Below, in pieces: positions 1-9,500 of a stretch of 64,000 bases of DNA (the first letter of the stretch is position 1; the number at the start of each line of letters is the position of its first letter). The notes below the pieces were generated by a model. That model made no database searches and was not told the origin of the DNA. It saw nothing but the letters and a program-made list of their open reading frames with translations. The DNA comes from Chitinophagales bacterium (GTDB taxonomy: Bacteria; Bacteroidota; Bacteroidia; Chitinophagales; Chitinophagaceae): NCBI GenBank assembly GCA_015654695.1, contig JAATGJ010000132.1, positions 89,374-153,373 of the forward strand, written 5' to 3'. The translations under genes were made by a program, and so were the position numbers.

Positions 1-1283
1 ATATTGCTATCAAAAAGATATACTGCCAGGAAATTTTCCTGCAGGTCGCGCTGCAACCTGAATAGTTGTACCGTTTGCAAATAATCCTCATTGTAATGCC
101 ATATATCCAATTTTGCCAGGTCAATATCTACCAGCGATGTGTCTTTAGGAGGTTGTATAGGCGCTGTCCCAAAGAACAGGCGTTTCCCGCTTTTACTGAA
201 ACTGAGATTGCCGTATTCACTAATGGTCATACCGATTGTCATCCCTATAGCGTTCTTGTCAACCAGTAATGTGGCACTGTCCATACCCTCTTTAAAATAC
301 CAGAGTTTGTAAAACTTCTGCAATTCCTTTGGCTTTGCTTCCCTTTCGGCCAGGTAGGCTACCTGCGAACCATCATCCGTTAATGCAAAATTTTTAAACT
401 CATTTCCTCCCCGGCTTAATGTATCGGCAAATCCTTTACGCAGATCATGCAGCAGGACAAGTGGTTTGCTTAATGAATCTTTGGGATTGCGGGAAACTTC
501 GATCAGTAACTTTTGTCCATTTTTACTGAAATAATATTCCAGTACATTAGTAAATATTTTCTGTTCACCGGTTTCCAATTTACGAAGTACAAGGTTGGTC
601 CCGGCCTCTGCTGGTGTAGCAGGTGTTTCATCGCCATCAGCATCGGTATAGCCAGGAGTTGTTAGGTCAGAGTCAGGAGTCTCATCATCACGATTCTTTT
701 TTTTCTTTTTAGACTGGGGCATTGTTTCGATCACGGTTTGTAATGAATCAATGATCCTGCTCAGGCTATCCGTTATTTTTTTAGAATCAGGTTGTGACAG
801 TTTGGTCTTCGCAGCCGTAGCCTCAATAATTTTTTCCTGGTGGTAGGCTACCCATCCAAAACTTTTTTCCGGGGTTTTATACCCTTTTACCCGCTGCAGT
901 TTCCAGATATTATCATTCCCTAATTTGATTATTGCCAGCGAATCTTTGGGAGAATCATCGGGTTTTTTCTTTTTTATCCTTGCTTCTTTCAGGTCTTTGA
1001 AAAAAGGCCTGATCCTGAAGATCACAAAACGGCTGTCTTCTGTGATAAGTGCATTATACCCTCTTTCAATACTCTTCTTGTATTTCGAATCCGAAGACTG
1101 TATCACCAGTTGATTATCGCCTTCCTGCACGTTGATGGTATAAACCACCCATTTACCATCATTGCTGATCATCTTTTCACCAATGCTTTGCCAGCTATCA
1201 TATACGGAATGGTCTAATGGTTTTTTTTGTGCAAATAATAGTTGCGTAATGAACAGGGTAAAAAAAAGGATACTTATGCGCAT
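1..1283 (-). CDS. Secreted S9-like peptidase, N-terminal part (cut by window edge)
   Basis: An open frame runs on the minus strand from an ATG at 1283 to the window edge with no stop, giving about 427 residues. The first 18 or so residues form a Sec signal peptide (MRISILFFTLF...LLFAQ). The next part has the short motifs SNDGKWVVYT, ALTDDGSQVAYLAE and FSKSGKRLFFG, spaced like blades of the beta-propeller that precedes the catalytic domain of prolyl-oligopeptidase (S9) enzymes. A Lys-rich, acidic low-complexity insert lies around residues 193-225. The catalytic Ser-Asp-His domain would lie beyond the window, so the peptidase assignment rests on the propeller alone. It is probably periplasmic. 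Any other secreted WD40-like propeller enzyme would fit less well. Confidence 0.68.
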   Translation of the reverse strand, partial: MRISILFFTLFITQLLFAQKKPLDHSVYDSWQSIGEKMISNDGKWVVYTINVQEGDNQLVIQSSDSKYKKSIERGYNALITEDSRFVIFRIRPFFKDLKEARIKKKKPDDSPKDSLAIIKLGNDNIWKLQRVKGYKTPEKSFGWVAYHQEKIIEATAAKTKLSQPDSKKITDSLSRIIDSLQTVIETMPQSKKKKKNRDDETPDSDLTTPGYTDADGDETPATPAEAGTNLVLRKLETGEQKIFTNVLEYYFSKNGQKLLIEVSRNPKDSLSKPLVLLHDLRKGFADTLSRGGNEFKNFALTDDGSQVAYLAEREAKPKELQKFYKLWYFKEGMDSATLLVDKNAIGMTIGMTISEYGNLSFSKSGKRLFFGTAPIQPPKDTSLVDIDLAKLDIWHYNEDYLQTVQLFRLQRDLQENFLAVYLFDSN

Positions 1284-1330
1284 CGCGGTAATTTATTTCT
1301 TTAAAGATAGTTGATGAATACTAAATAAAA

Positions 1331-2185
1331 TCATTGCTTTATGCCCGTTATCAGCCCATATTGCCACAGGCCTTTGTTCATACCGTGATACTGGTATTTA
1401 CAGGCTTTTATATTTGCTTTCTGCATGGCGGTAGCCCGGTTGGAAAAGCTGAACTTCCTCCACCAGAGATATAAAGAAGCCAGGAAATAGAAACGATACA
1501 GGCGGCGGGATGAATGAGATGCTTGTTTTGAAATATCACGGTAAATAATATTAGTAAATCCCGCCTGCTCCATAAACTTACTGAACCGGCCCGGAGACTC
1601 AAGATAATTTACCTGCCAGCCATCCAGCCATTGCCGGATAATGGGGTTATCATTATTCTCAAACTTCGCAACAAACCCATCCGCAATTACTAATCTTCCT
1701 CCCGGTTTTAATAACCGGTAAGCCTCTTTGATAAATCTTTCTTTATCCCCTGCATAGCAGATACTTTCACAACCCCATACTGCATCAAAGCTTGCATCAG
1801 GAAAAGAAGTATTGCAATAATCCATTACTTTAAAATCAGCAAGTGCGTCCGTGCCTTTTCGTTTTGCGTTGGCAGTGGCCTGCTGCACCTGCCTTTCACT
1901 TAACGTTATGCCGGTTACTTTGCAACCGATATTTGACGCCATAAAAATACTGCTGCCTCCTACGCCGCAACCGGCATCCAGTACTTTGTCTTTTGCAGTA
2001 ATGCCCGCTGCTTCTATCATCACTTCATTCATCCGCGACAATGATTGAGGAAATGACTTCACTTTATTATCCCAATAGCCATAATGTATAGCGAGACTGT
2101 TGGTAAGATCCCATTAATCTTTATAGGCGTGTTCGGTGGAGTTATAATACTCCACTATTTTTTTATGATAATCAGTTTCCTGCAT
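1331..2185 (-). pseudogene. Class I SAM-dependent methyltransferase with an in-frame stop near its N-terminus
   Basis: The downstream 243 codons (GTG at 2062) encode a Rossmann-fold methyltransferase with SAM-binding motif I VLDAGCGVGGSS at about residues 27-38 and the later motif LKPGGRLVIADG. Reading upstream in the same frame, an ATG at 2185 starts MQETDYHKKIVEYYNSTEH, then a TAA at 2116-2114 interrupts YKD-stop-WDLTNS, then LAIHYGYWDNK leads straight into the downstream frame. IHYGYWD-type sequence is the usual N-terminal region of this phosphoethanolamine/tocopherol methyltransferase-like group, so the stop falls inside conserved sequence. The ATG at 2185 overlaps the end of the upstream exporter gene by 14 bases, typical of translational coupling. 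Either the gene is a recent nonsense pseudogene, or a shortened protein starts at the GTG, or the base is a sequencing error. Confidence 0.8.
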
Positions 2186-3065
2186 AGCCGGTATTTCTTT
2201 TCTGCTCCTTTAGAAGAATGATAATATGAATGAGTAAAGCGGCTGCAATAATAGCAAAGCCAGCGTAAAACCATTTGCTCAGGAACTCATTTTCTTTAAA
2301 TACAATAAATGCCAGTATGATCCCATATACCGGTTCAAGATTGAAGTTAAGATTAACGGTAAAGGCAGATAATTTTTTCAATGCTGCCGCCGAAAGCTGA
2401 AATGCCCATACTGAGCAGAACCATGATAGCACAAGCAGCCAGGCAAGGTTCTCCCACCCGGGTAAAAAATTGGCCGCCGGAAAATAGTGCAGGTAAAAAG
2501 GCATACATGCAGAAAGGGTGATAAAACCTCCCGTGAGCTGGTAAGTAAGGATAGTCTGTGTATTGATACGCTGAACGAACTGGCGCAGAATGATCATAAC
2601 GATTGCCAGCAGGAAAGCAGAGATGACTCCTAAAATAATCCCTGTTTTGTACCGGGTATCAAAATGAAAAATAATATAGATGCCGCCTATAACCAGCAAC
2701 CCCAGAAAAACTTCTATCCATTTAACAGGTACCCGCACAATCGCAGGCTCGAGTAATGCTGTAAAAAATCCAATAGATGAAAAACAAACCAGCGCCACTG
2801 ATGCGTTAGCGTATTTAATAGAACCATAAAAAGTAACCCAGTGCAGGGCAGCAATAAAACCAATACCCGCCAGTTTCAGCATATCTATCCTGGCAATGCG
2901 CTGCAGTTTTTTTTGAATGGAGAAAAGTATCCACATTGTCAATGAAGTGATCAGCAGGCGGTACCAGACAAGCATACCTTCGTTTAAGGATATTAATCTT
3001 CCCAGTATCCCTGTAAAACCAGCAAGAAAAACGGCGATATGAAGCTGAATAAAAGCTTTCTTCAT
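2172..3065 (-). CDS. EamA/DMT-superfamily transporter
   Basis: 297 residues forming about ten hydrophobic helices, the size and two-times-five layout of drug/metabolite transporters of the EamA (RhaT-like) family. It would sit in the inner membrane and export a small metabolite that cannot be named from sequence. The first helix carries HIAVFLAGFTGILGRLI and the first EamA repeat ends near residue 140; the second repeat includes LNLEPVYGIILAF-like sequence (seen as FNLEPVYG), a familiar EamA signature. The C-terminus is short and basic (LLKEQKRN). Its last 14 bases overlap the original start of the methyltransferase downstream, so the two were probably co-translated. Confidence 0.85.
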   Translation of the reverse strand: MKKAFIQLHIAVFLAGFTGILGRLISLNEGMLVWYRLLITSLTMWILFSIQKKLQRIARIDMLKLAGIGFIAALHWVTFYGSIKYANASVALVCFSSIGFFTALLEPAIVRVPVKWIEVFLGLLVIGGIYIIFHFDTRYKTGIILGVISAFLLAIVMIILRQFVQRINTQTILTYQLTGGFITLSACMPFYLHYFPAANFLPGWENLAWLLVLSWFCSVWAFQLSAAALKKLSAFTVNLNFNLEPVYGIILAFIVFKENEFLSKWFYAGFAIIAAALLIHIIILLKEQKRNTGYAGN

Positions 3066-3119
3066 TAGTAGCGCAAACTACCGAAAAAGCAACATTGAAG
3101 AGATAAGAAAAAGAATAGA

Positions 3120-3926
3120 TTATTTGCTTTCAACCAATACATTATTCTGCTGGATAGACTCAGCAACTTTAGAAGCCTGGATATAGGTATTTTTTACTCT
3201 TTTCCTGTAATTGGTAAACCAGCTATGCCAGCGAAGTATGAGTACACCAAGGATGCCTTCTTTTACAATGCCTTTATTCATTTTAGAAATACCATAAGCC
3301 CTGTCCTGGAAAATAATGGGCACTTCTTTAATTTTGAATCCCAGTTTCCATGCGGCGAATTTCATTTCAATCTGGAATGCGTAGCCGCTAAAGTGTATCT
3401 CTTCAAGATTGATCGTCTCCAGCACTTCCTTTCTGTAACACATGAACCCTGCAGTAGGATCTTTTACAGGCATCCAGGTGATCATCCTTGTATAGACAGA
3501 AGCGCCTTTGGATAAAGCGATACGGTTACGGGGCCAGTTGACCACACCACCACCGTGTACATAACGGGAGCCAATAGCGAGGTCGGCGCCTCCGTTTTTG
3601 CAGGCCCTGTATAAACGGGAAAGATCATTGGGGTTGTGTGAAAAATCAGCATCCATCTCAAAGATGAAATAATAATCATTAGCCATCGCCCATTTGAATC
3701 CATGAATATAAGCAGTGCCTAATCCCAGTTTATCTTTTCTTTCTTCAATGAATAGTTGCCCGGGGAATTTTGCCTGGAGTTCTTTCACAATAGCGGCAGT
3801 ACCATCAGGAGATCCATCATCAATTACGAGTACATGAAAATTTTCACCAAGATTAAATATGGCGTGGAGAATGTTACTGATATTCTCCCTTTCGTTATAG
3901 GTTGGTATGACGACTAACTTTTCCAT
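3120..3926 (-). CDS. Polyprenol monophosphomannose synthase (DPM1-like GT2)
   Basis: 268 residues of a family-2 GT-A glycosyltransferase. VVIPTYNEREN is at residues 5-15, VIDDGSPDGT at about 34-43 and the metal-binding DAD of MDADFSHNP at 92-94, followed by GSRYVHGGG. This set is characteristic of dolichol/polyprenol-phosphate mannosyltransferases, which move mannose from GDP-mannose to a lipid carrier on the cytoplasmic face of the membrane. There is no C-terminal membrane domain, so it is the soluble single-domain form; the lipid phosphate could also be charged with glucose. It ends 54 bases beyond the start of the exporter gene and is probably transcribed with it. Confidence 0.88.
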   Translation of the reverse strand: MEKLVVIPTYNERENISNILHAIFNLGENFHVLVIDDGSPDGTAAIVKELQAKFPGQLFIEERKDKLGLGTAYIHGFKWAMANDYYFIFEMDADFSHNPNDLSRLYRACKNGGADLAIGSRYVHGGGVVNWPRNRIALSKGASVYTRMITWMPVKDPTAGFMCYRKEVLETINLEEIHFSGYAFQIEMKFAAWKLGFKIKEVPIIFQDRAYGISKMNKGIVKEGILGVLILRWHSWFTNYRKRVKNTYIQASKVAESIQQNNVLVESK

Positions 3927-4012
3927 GTAGAATGTGAAGGCAAGTAACGAATTTACGATAATCAGCAGAAGTTACCTTGTTAAAATTGTTCACAGTAAAT
4001 TAAGGCCGGGGA

Positions 4013-4780
4013 TCAGACTTTTTTCAACATGGTCCGGGTATATATTTCCGTTAATTTTTGCTTGGTATGCTGGGGGAAATCGCCTTTCATCATCCAGTCA
4101 TAATATTGAGGCTCAGCTTTTAAGACCTCGGATACCGGCCGGCCTTTGAATTTACCAAAATTGAAAACTTCAACTCCATTTTCCATTACAAACCGGCGGG
4201 CAAAGTCCACGATCACTTCTTCCCCAATAGTCTTTAATACGGAATCAATGGTATTGCCGAGTATGGGATAGTGCTCCAATTGAGCCACCAGTATTTCATA
4301 CGTAGCAGATGCATCAGCCTCAGCGCTATGAGCAGACTCAAGGGTTTTACTGCAATAAAATTTATACGCGGCGCTAAGAGTACGTTGTTCCATCTGGTGA
4401 AATATCTTCTGAACATCCAGCAATTTCCGGCCTTTAATATCAAAATCAACACCTGCACGGAGAAATTCTTCTACCAGCAATGGAATATCAAACCGGTTTG
4501 AATTATATCCTGCAATATCACAGCCATCAAGCATTTGCTTTAATTCATGGGCAACCTGTTTAAATGCAGGCGCATCTTTTACCATTTCATCCGTGAATCC
4601 ATGTATGTCAGTTGATGCCTGGGGGATCGGCATGCCGGGGTTAATGATCTTTCTTTTAATACTTTTTGCTCCGTCTGGCAAAATTTTAACGATGGCAATC
4701 TCAATAACACGGTCTGTGCCCAGATTGGTACCGGTAGTTTCAAGGTCAATAAAGGCCAGTGGCTTTTTCAGTTGCAACAT
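4013..4780 (-). CDS. DnaQ-like 3'-5' exonuclease (DEDDh)
   Basis: 255 residues. The catalytic acids of a DEDDh exonuclease are visible: D12 and E14 in FIDLETTGT, D97 in YNSNRFDIP, then H151 and D156 in HSAEADA. The exonuclease domain spans about residues 5-170. The C-terminal 80 residues contain FNFGKFKGRPV and YYDWMMKGDFP, a small module often attached to DnaQ-like nucleases in Bacteroidota that resembles the DUF3820 fold. The family ranges from the polymerase III proofreading subunit to RNase T and exonuclease X; the exact substrate cannot be told. Start ATG at 4780. Confidence 0.85.
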   Translation of the reverse strand: MLQLKKPLAFIDLETTGTNLGTDRVIEIAIVKILPDGAKSIKRKIINPGMPIPQASTDIHGFTDEMVKDAPAFKQVAHELKQMLDGCDIAGYNSNRFDIPLLVEEFLRAGVDFDIKGRKLLDVQKIFHQMEQRTLSAAYKFYCSKTLESAHSAEADASATYEILVAQLEHYPILGNTIDSVLKTIGEEVIVDFARRFVMENGVEVFNFGKFKGRPVSEVLKAEPQYYDWMMKGDFPQHTKQKLTEIYTRTMLKKV

Positions 4781-5000
4781 TAGATTAGCTTTTTGTCTTA
4801 ATAATCAGGGCGGTAAAGGTAACTAGTTTGAATTTTTCAAAAAAGGAAAGTTTTGAGTTGAAAATGAATCGTGACCAGATTTTTAGCAAGCCCGGGTATG
4901 CCCTTATTTTCGCTTTTTCCATTATAAAAGCTGGCTTCTGTGATATATATTTACATAATAATTGAACAAGAACACCGTTTACCAACAAATAACCCTAAAA

Positions 5001-5126
5001 ATGAAAAGCAAATTTTTCTCCCTGATCGTTATTATCATTGTGGCTCTGACCATAACATCCTGTTACTCATCACGTAAAAACGGATGCCCCATGAATATGC
5101 AGGGCAATTCTAAATTTCGGGGCTAA
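5001..5126 (+). CDS. Tiny lipoprotein, 41 residues
   Basis: A short ORF not seen by length-limited callers. It has a classic lipoprotein leader: basic MKSK, a hydrophobic run LIVIIIVALTI, then the lipobox ITSC with Cys at residue 21. The mature part is only about 20 residues (YSSRKNGCP, then NSKFRG). Lipid-anchored mini-proteins ending in a GCP...KFR-type sequence are, from memory, frequent in Chitinophagaceae, but no function is known. It is isolated: the exonuclease upstream and the regulator downstream are both on the other strand. Confidence 0.6.
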   Translation: MKSKFFSLIVIIIVALTITSCYSSRKNGCPMNMQGNSKFRG

Positions 5127-5161
5127 CCAGGTCGGTATTTTACCTGTAGTATATTTTCGAT

Positions 5162-5821
5162 CTAAAGACCGTTTGAGTTAATGAAATTTACAAGCGCCGC
5201 TGTATTCTTTAATTTCAATTTTTTAAGAATATTATAGCGGTGAACCTCTACTGTTTTGAGGGAAATATCAAGTTGCAAAGCGATCTCTTTTGAAGAAAGT
5301 CCCTGTTTAATATGCTGGATGATGTCTATTTCCCTTCTTGACAGGTTATTCATATCTCCCGGTGTGGCCTCTTCCTCCAGCTCTTTTTGAGCCAGAATAT
5401 TTTTCACCTCTTCACAAATATACTTGCGTCCGCTATTCACTTCAATGATAGCTTTAATCATCTCATCTTTTGATGAGTTCTTGGTTACATAGCCCATGGC
5501 TCCTACCTGCATCATTCGTTTGGCATAAGCCGGCATAGTATGCATAGAAACGGCAATAACTTTTGACCCGGGAGAATACTTGTGAATTAGTTTCGTAGCA
5601 TCAAAACCATTTACAGGCGACATGTTTACATCCATTAAAACTATATCAGGCTGTAATTTTTTTACGATTACCACCGCTTCATCGCCATCGCTTGTTTCGC
5701 CAATTACGGTGAACCGGGGGTCACTGTTGAGTATAAATGACCAGGAATCTCTGATCAGTTTGTGATCATCCACTAATATGATAGAGATTTGTTTCAATAT
5801 GGTATGCTGAAGAGATTTCAA
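5162..5821 (-). CDS. NarL/FixJ-type response regulator (REC-LuxR HTH)
   Basis: 219 residues. The receiver domain covers about residues 10-130, with the acidic pair in ILVDDH, phosphoacceptor D64 in VLMDVNMSP, the conserved Ser/Thr in VSMHT and the Lys in VTKNSS. A LuxR-type helix-turn-helix follows (LSRREIDII, then SSKEIALQLDISLKTVEVHR, residues about 155-215). It should bind DNA when phosphorylated by a partner kinase. No kinase is on its strand next to it, but a large hybrid kinase gene starts 760 bases away on the other strand. Regulators at 20272 and 53413 are close paralogues. The first ten residues precede the usual start of such proteins, but no later Met is available. Confidence 0.93.
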   Translation of the reverse strand: MKSLQHTILKQISIILVDDHKLIRDSWSFILNSDPRFTVIGETSDGDEAVVIVKKLQPDIVLMDVNMSPVNGFDATKLIHKYSPGSKVIAVSMHTMPAYAKRMMQVGAMGYVTKNSSKDEMIKAIIEVNSGRKYICEEVKNILAQKELEEEATPGDMNNLSRREIDIIQHIKQGLSSKEIALQLDISLKTVEVHRYNILKKLKLKNTAALVNFINSNGL

Positions 5822-6581
5822 GAGAAATAAGGTTTATAAGTGCATAAGTTAAGAAAAAAGGGATTGTCAAAAAAAAATTATTACACGGTAAGGGTATTTG
5901 CTTATTTCCTAATCTCCTCTTTATTGACGCTACCGGCAATTATTACCCCCAAATAAAGTGAAGATGGCAGCAATTTATGAATTACATTAGGAAATTTAAG
6001 ACAAATTGCGGATTAAATCTCCCTTATTCAAATACTTTTTGAGAAGTTTGGTTTACAAACAATAAATGATTAACCCTTAACCATTTCTCCCGCAAATGCT
6101 GGTGGGGCAACTTTAACCGGCTTTTTAGCTGGTTAAATTGTCTTGCGATATAATAGCTGTTACATACCAGTAATTCGAACCGAATTAAACTGAAGGCTGC
6201 AATATGTCATCCCCTGAAACTTCAGGATGATCTGGATAGTAGCTGTTAATTATCCCGTGCCGGAAGATTAGCAAAAATACATGACTCAATAAATTGTTTA
6301 TAAGTACTTACTTTATAAACGCTTTTTCTTCGGGATATAGATAATTTTTGTAGCTTTTCATTATATAGCCAATTGACCAAAATTTTTTGAAAGCAGGATC
6401 ATAAAAACATATTGTGAAAAAATTACCTGGTCTGCCATGTGAACAAGGCGGGTAGGGTAAGTAATGGTATCGTTGGTGACAAAATGAAAAGTTGCTATTT
6501 ATTCCGGCTAAACCCTGATGACGGCTTAACAGATTTTTAATTACATGCTTCGTTCTTAAACTTTATACATAAAACTCTACA
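5822..6581. other. 760-base intergenic region between divergent signalling genes
   Basis: No ORF with coding character was found. The stretch is AT-rich and must hold the promoters of both the LuxR-type regulator (minus) and the hybrid kinase (plus). The one clear structure is an inverted repeat at 6113-6136: arms TTAACCGGC and GCTGGTTAA around a six-base loop. The arms pair fully in RNA if one G-U is allowed. No T-run follows it, so it is not an obvious terminator. It could be an operator or a leader hairpin. The region is unusually long for this genome segment. Confidence 0.55.
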
Positions 6582-9500
6582 ATGAAAATGTCATTAAGCC
6601 GCAAGATCCTTACAGGGTTTATCACCTGCACGATAATACTGGTGGCTGTTGCTTTTTTCTCATTCCGCAACAGTGAAAAATTTATTGATACCAACCAGTG
6701 GGTGGACCATACCCACGAGGTGATAAATGAATTCAACCTGCTACTGGCCGCCACCGTTGACGCTGAAACGGGTGTAAGAGGTTATGTCGTCACTGGCAAC
6801 GAAATTTTCCTGGAGCCTTATAATAACTCTGCACAGGTCATCAGGGGCCATATCAGCAAAGTTAAAAATCTAACTGCAGACAATCCTGCACAACAGCAAA
6901 ACATTGAAGCTATACAAAGAGAGGCAGACCTGCACTTAAAATATTTCATGAACCTTATAGATGTCCGTAAAAATGATTTTGAAAAAGCAAAAGCAATTGT
7001 AGACACGGGGGAAGGAAAGCGCATACAGGATGAGATCAGGAGGATAGTGGCCAATTCCAAAGAAATTGAAACAAGCCTGCTGGCGCAGCGAAAAAAGTCC
7101 AGCGAAGAAGACGCCCGCAATTTTAACCTCATCTTCATAATGCTGATGGTGATCATTGCTATAGTACTGGTCGTGGTATATTTTTTAATCAGTTCCAATC
7201 TTCGCGCCCTTAAAAAAGCGGAACAGGAAAGCGCCGGTAAGAACTGGCTTTTATCGGGCAGCTTTGAACTGAATGAAAAAACGAGAGGTGAAAGAGAAGC
7301 CGCAGAACTGGCCCAGGCCGTCATTGACCAGCTATGCACTTATATAAAGGCGCAGATAGGTGTGATCTATCTTTTTGAAAACGGGCAGCTACACCTTGCC
7401 GGCAGCTATGCATTTCATTATAGAAAACAAAATGCAACCGTTATCAAACCCGGTGAAGGACTGGTGGGGCAGGCGGCATTGGAAAAAAAGACGATCGTAT
7501 TTACAGAAGTGCCGGATGATTACATAAAAGTAAATTCAGGCCTTGGTAATATAAGCCCGAAGAATATCATCATGCTTCCTTTATTGCAGGACGATGCATT
7601 AAAGGGAGTGGTGGAAATAGGCACCATTCGTGAACTTTCCGCGCTGGATATGCAGTTTTTAAATATGGTTGCTGAAAACCTGGCTATTGTATTCAGCGCC
7701 GCGCAATCCCGTACCAAGCTGAAAGAACTGCTGGAGGAAACACAACGCCAGGCAGAAGAACTGGAAGCGCAACAGGAAGAATTAAAACAATCGAACGAAG
7801 AGTTGCAGGAAAAAACAGAGCTGCTGGAAAAATCAGAAGCTGAGCTTAAAGCGCAGCAAGAAGAATTACAACAAAGCAACGAAGAGCTGGAAGAGAAAGC
7901 GAACCTGCTGGAAGAACAAAAAGAAAAACTGGAAAATGCAAAAATGGATATTGAAAATAAAGCAAGGGAACTGGAGGTTACCGGTAAATACAAATCTGAA
8001 TTCCTTGCCAACATGTCGCATGAACTTCGTACCCCGCTCAACAGCATTCTTATTCTTTCCCAATTGCTTTCTGAAAATAAAACCAAATCACTGGGCGATA
8101 AAGAAGTGGAGTTTTCAAAAAACATATACAACTCCGGCGTTGACCTGCTTGACCTGATCAATGAAATTCTTGACCTTTCAAAAGTGGAATCAGGAAGAAT
8201 GGAACTGGATATTGCTGAATTCCAGGTAACAGAGATCAATGCCGAGATCACTTCCATGTTTTCCGAGGTTGCAAAAAACAAATCCATTGATTTTACGATC
8301 CGCAGTAATGAGAAAGAACTAAAAACACTTACTACGGATAAACAACGGCTGGAACAGGTGCTCAGGAACCTTTTATCCAATGCATTCAAGTTTACAGCAA
8401 AAGGCGGTCGCGTAACCCTTGACATTCATAAAGCGGTTACGGAAACTTCCTTTAAAAATAGTAAGCTGAATAGTGTTCCGGATGTCGTTGCTTTTGCAGT
8501 AACGGATACAGGGATCGGTATCCCTGAAGATAAACTGGGTATCGTTTTTGAAGCATTCCAGCAGGCGGATGGTTCTACAAAAAGAAAATACGGGGGTACG
8601 GGGCTGGGCCTTTCTATCAGCCGTGAACTGGCCAATGCGCTCGGTGGGGAAATTCATGTTGAAAGCAAGGAAGGTACGGGCAGCACATTTACTCTATATC
8701 TTCCCGTGAAGTTTGATGTATCTGTTATGACAGTACTTGATCGTAAAGTAGAAGTAAAAGAAAAGCCTGGTGAAGTCTCAGCAAAACAGAACAAAATTGA
8801 AAAATTTCCTGTCGTGGAGGGAGAAGTAAATGATGACCGTTATAATATTCACGAAAATGATAAGATAGTCCTTATCATGGAAGACGATACAGAATTTTCT
8901 CAAATACTGCTTGACTTCGTAAGGGAAAGAAATTACAAAGGTATAGTAGCAGCGCAGGGAAATACCGGGTTGAGCTATGCACGGCATTATAAACCTGATG
9001 CAATTTTACTGGATATGAAATTACCGGTAATGGACGGGGCCGAAGTGCTGAAGCATTTAAAGAACGATCCTGATCTCCGCCATGTTCCGGTACAGGTTAT
9101 TTCAGGATATGACAGGAAAAAAGAAGGGATGGAACTGGGTGCGTTTGACTTTATCCTTAAACCGGTTGTAAAAGATCAGTTACAAAACGCATTCGATAAA
9201 ATTGAAGATTTTGTCAGCAAAAAACTGAAAAAGCTGCTGATAGTTGAAGACAATGAACAGCAAAACAAAGCTATTCGTGAACTGATCGGGAACGGGGATG
9301 TGAAATCTTTTTCCGCTTATTCAGGTAACCAGGCTTATGAAATGATGGGAAAGGAACATTTTGACTGTGTCATCGTTGATCTTGGATTGCCCGATATGTC
9401 AGGCTTTGATCTGCTGGAAAAGATAAAGGCGGATGAACAGTTGAATAAAATTCCTATTATCGTTTATACGGGGAAAGATCTGTCGAAAGATGAAAACAAC

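Noticed and set aside
4785..4988. 67-codon minus-strand frame upstream of the exonuclease gene
   Set aside because: No recognisable motif and an irregular composition; it covers the gap between the exonuclease start and the small lipoprotein gene and may only reflect chance absence of stops.
7520..8425. 301-codon minus-strand frame, Ser-rich
   Set aside because: It is antisense to the coiled coil and kinase core of the hybrid kinase; the Ser runs are the complement of Glu/Gln-rich codons. The plus-strand protein has full domain support.
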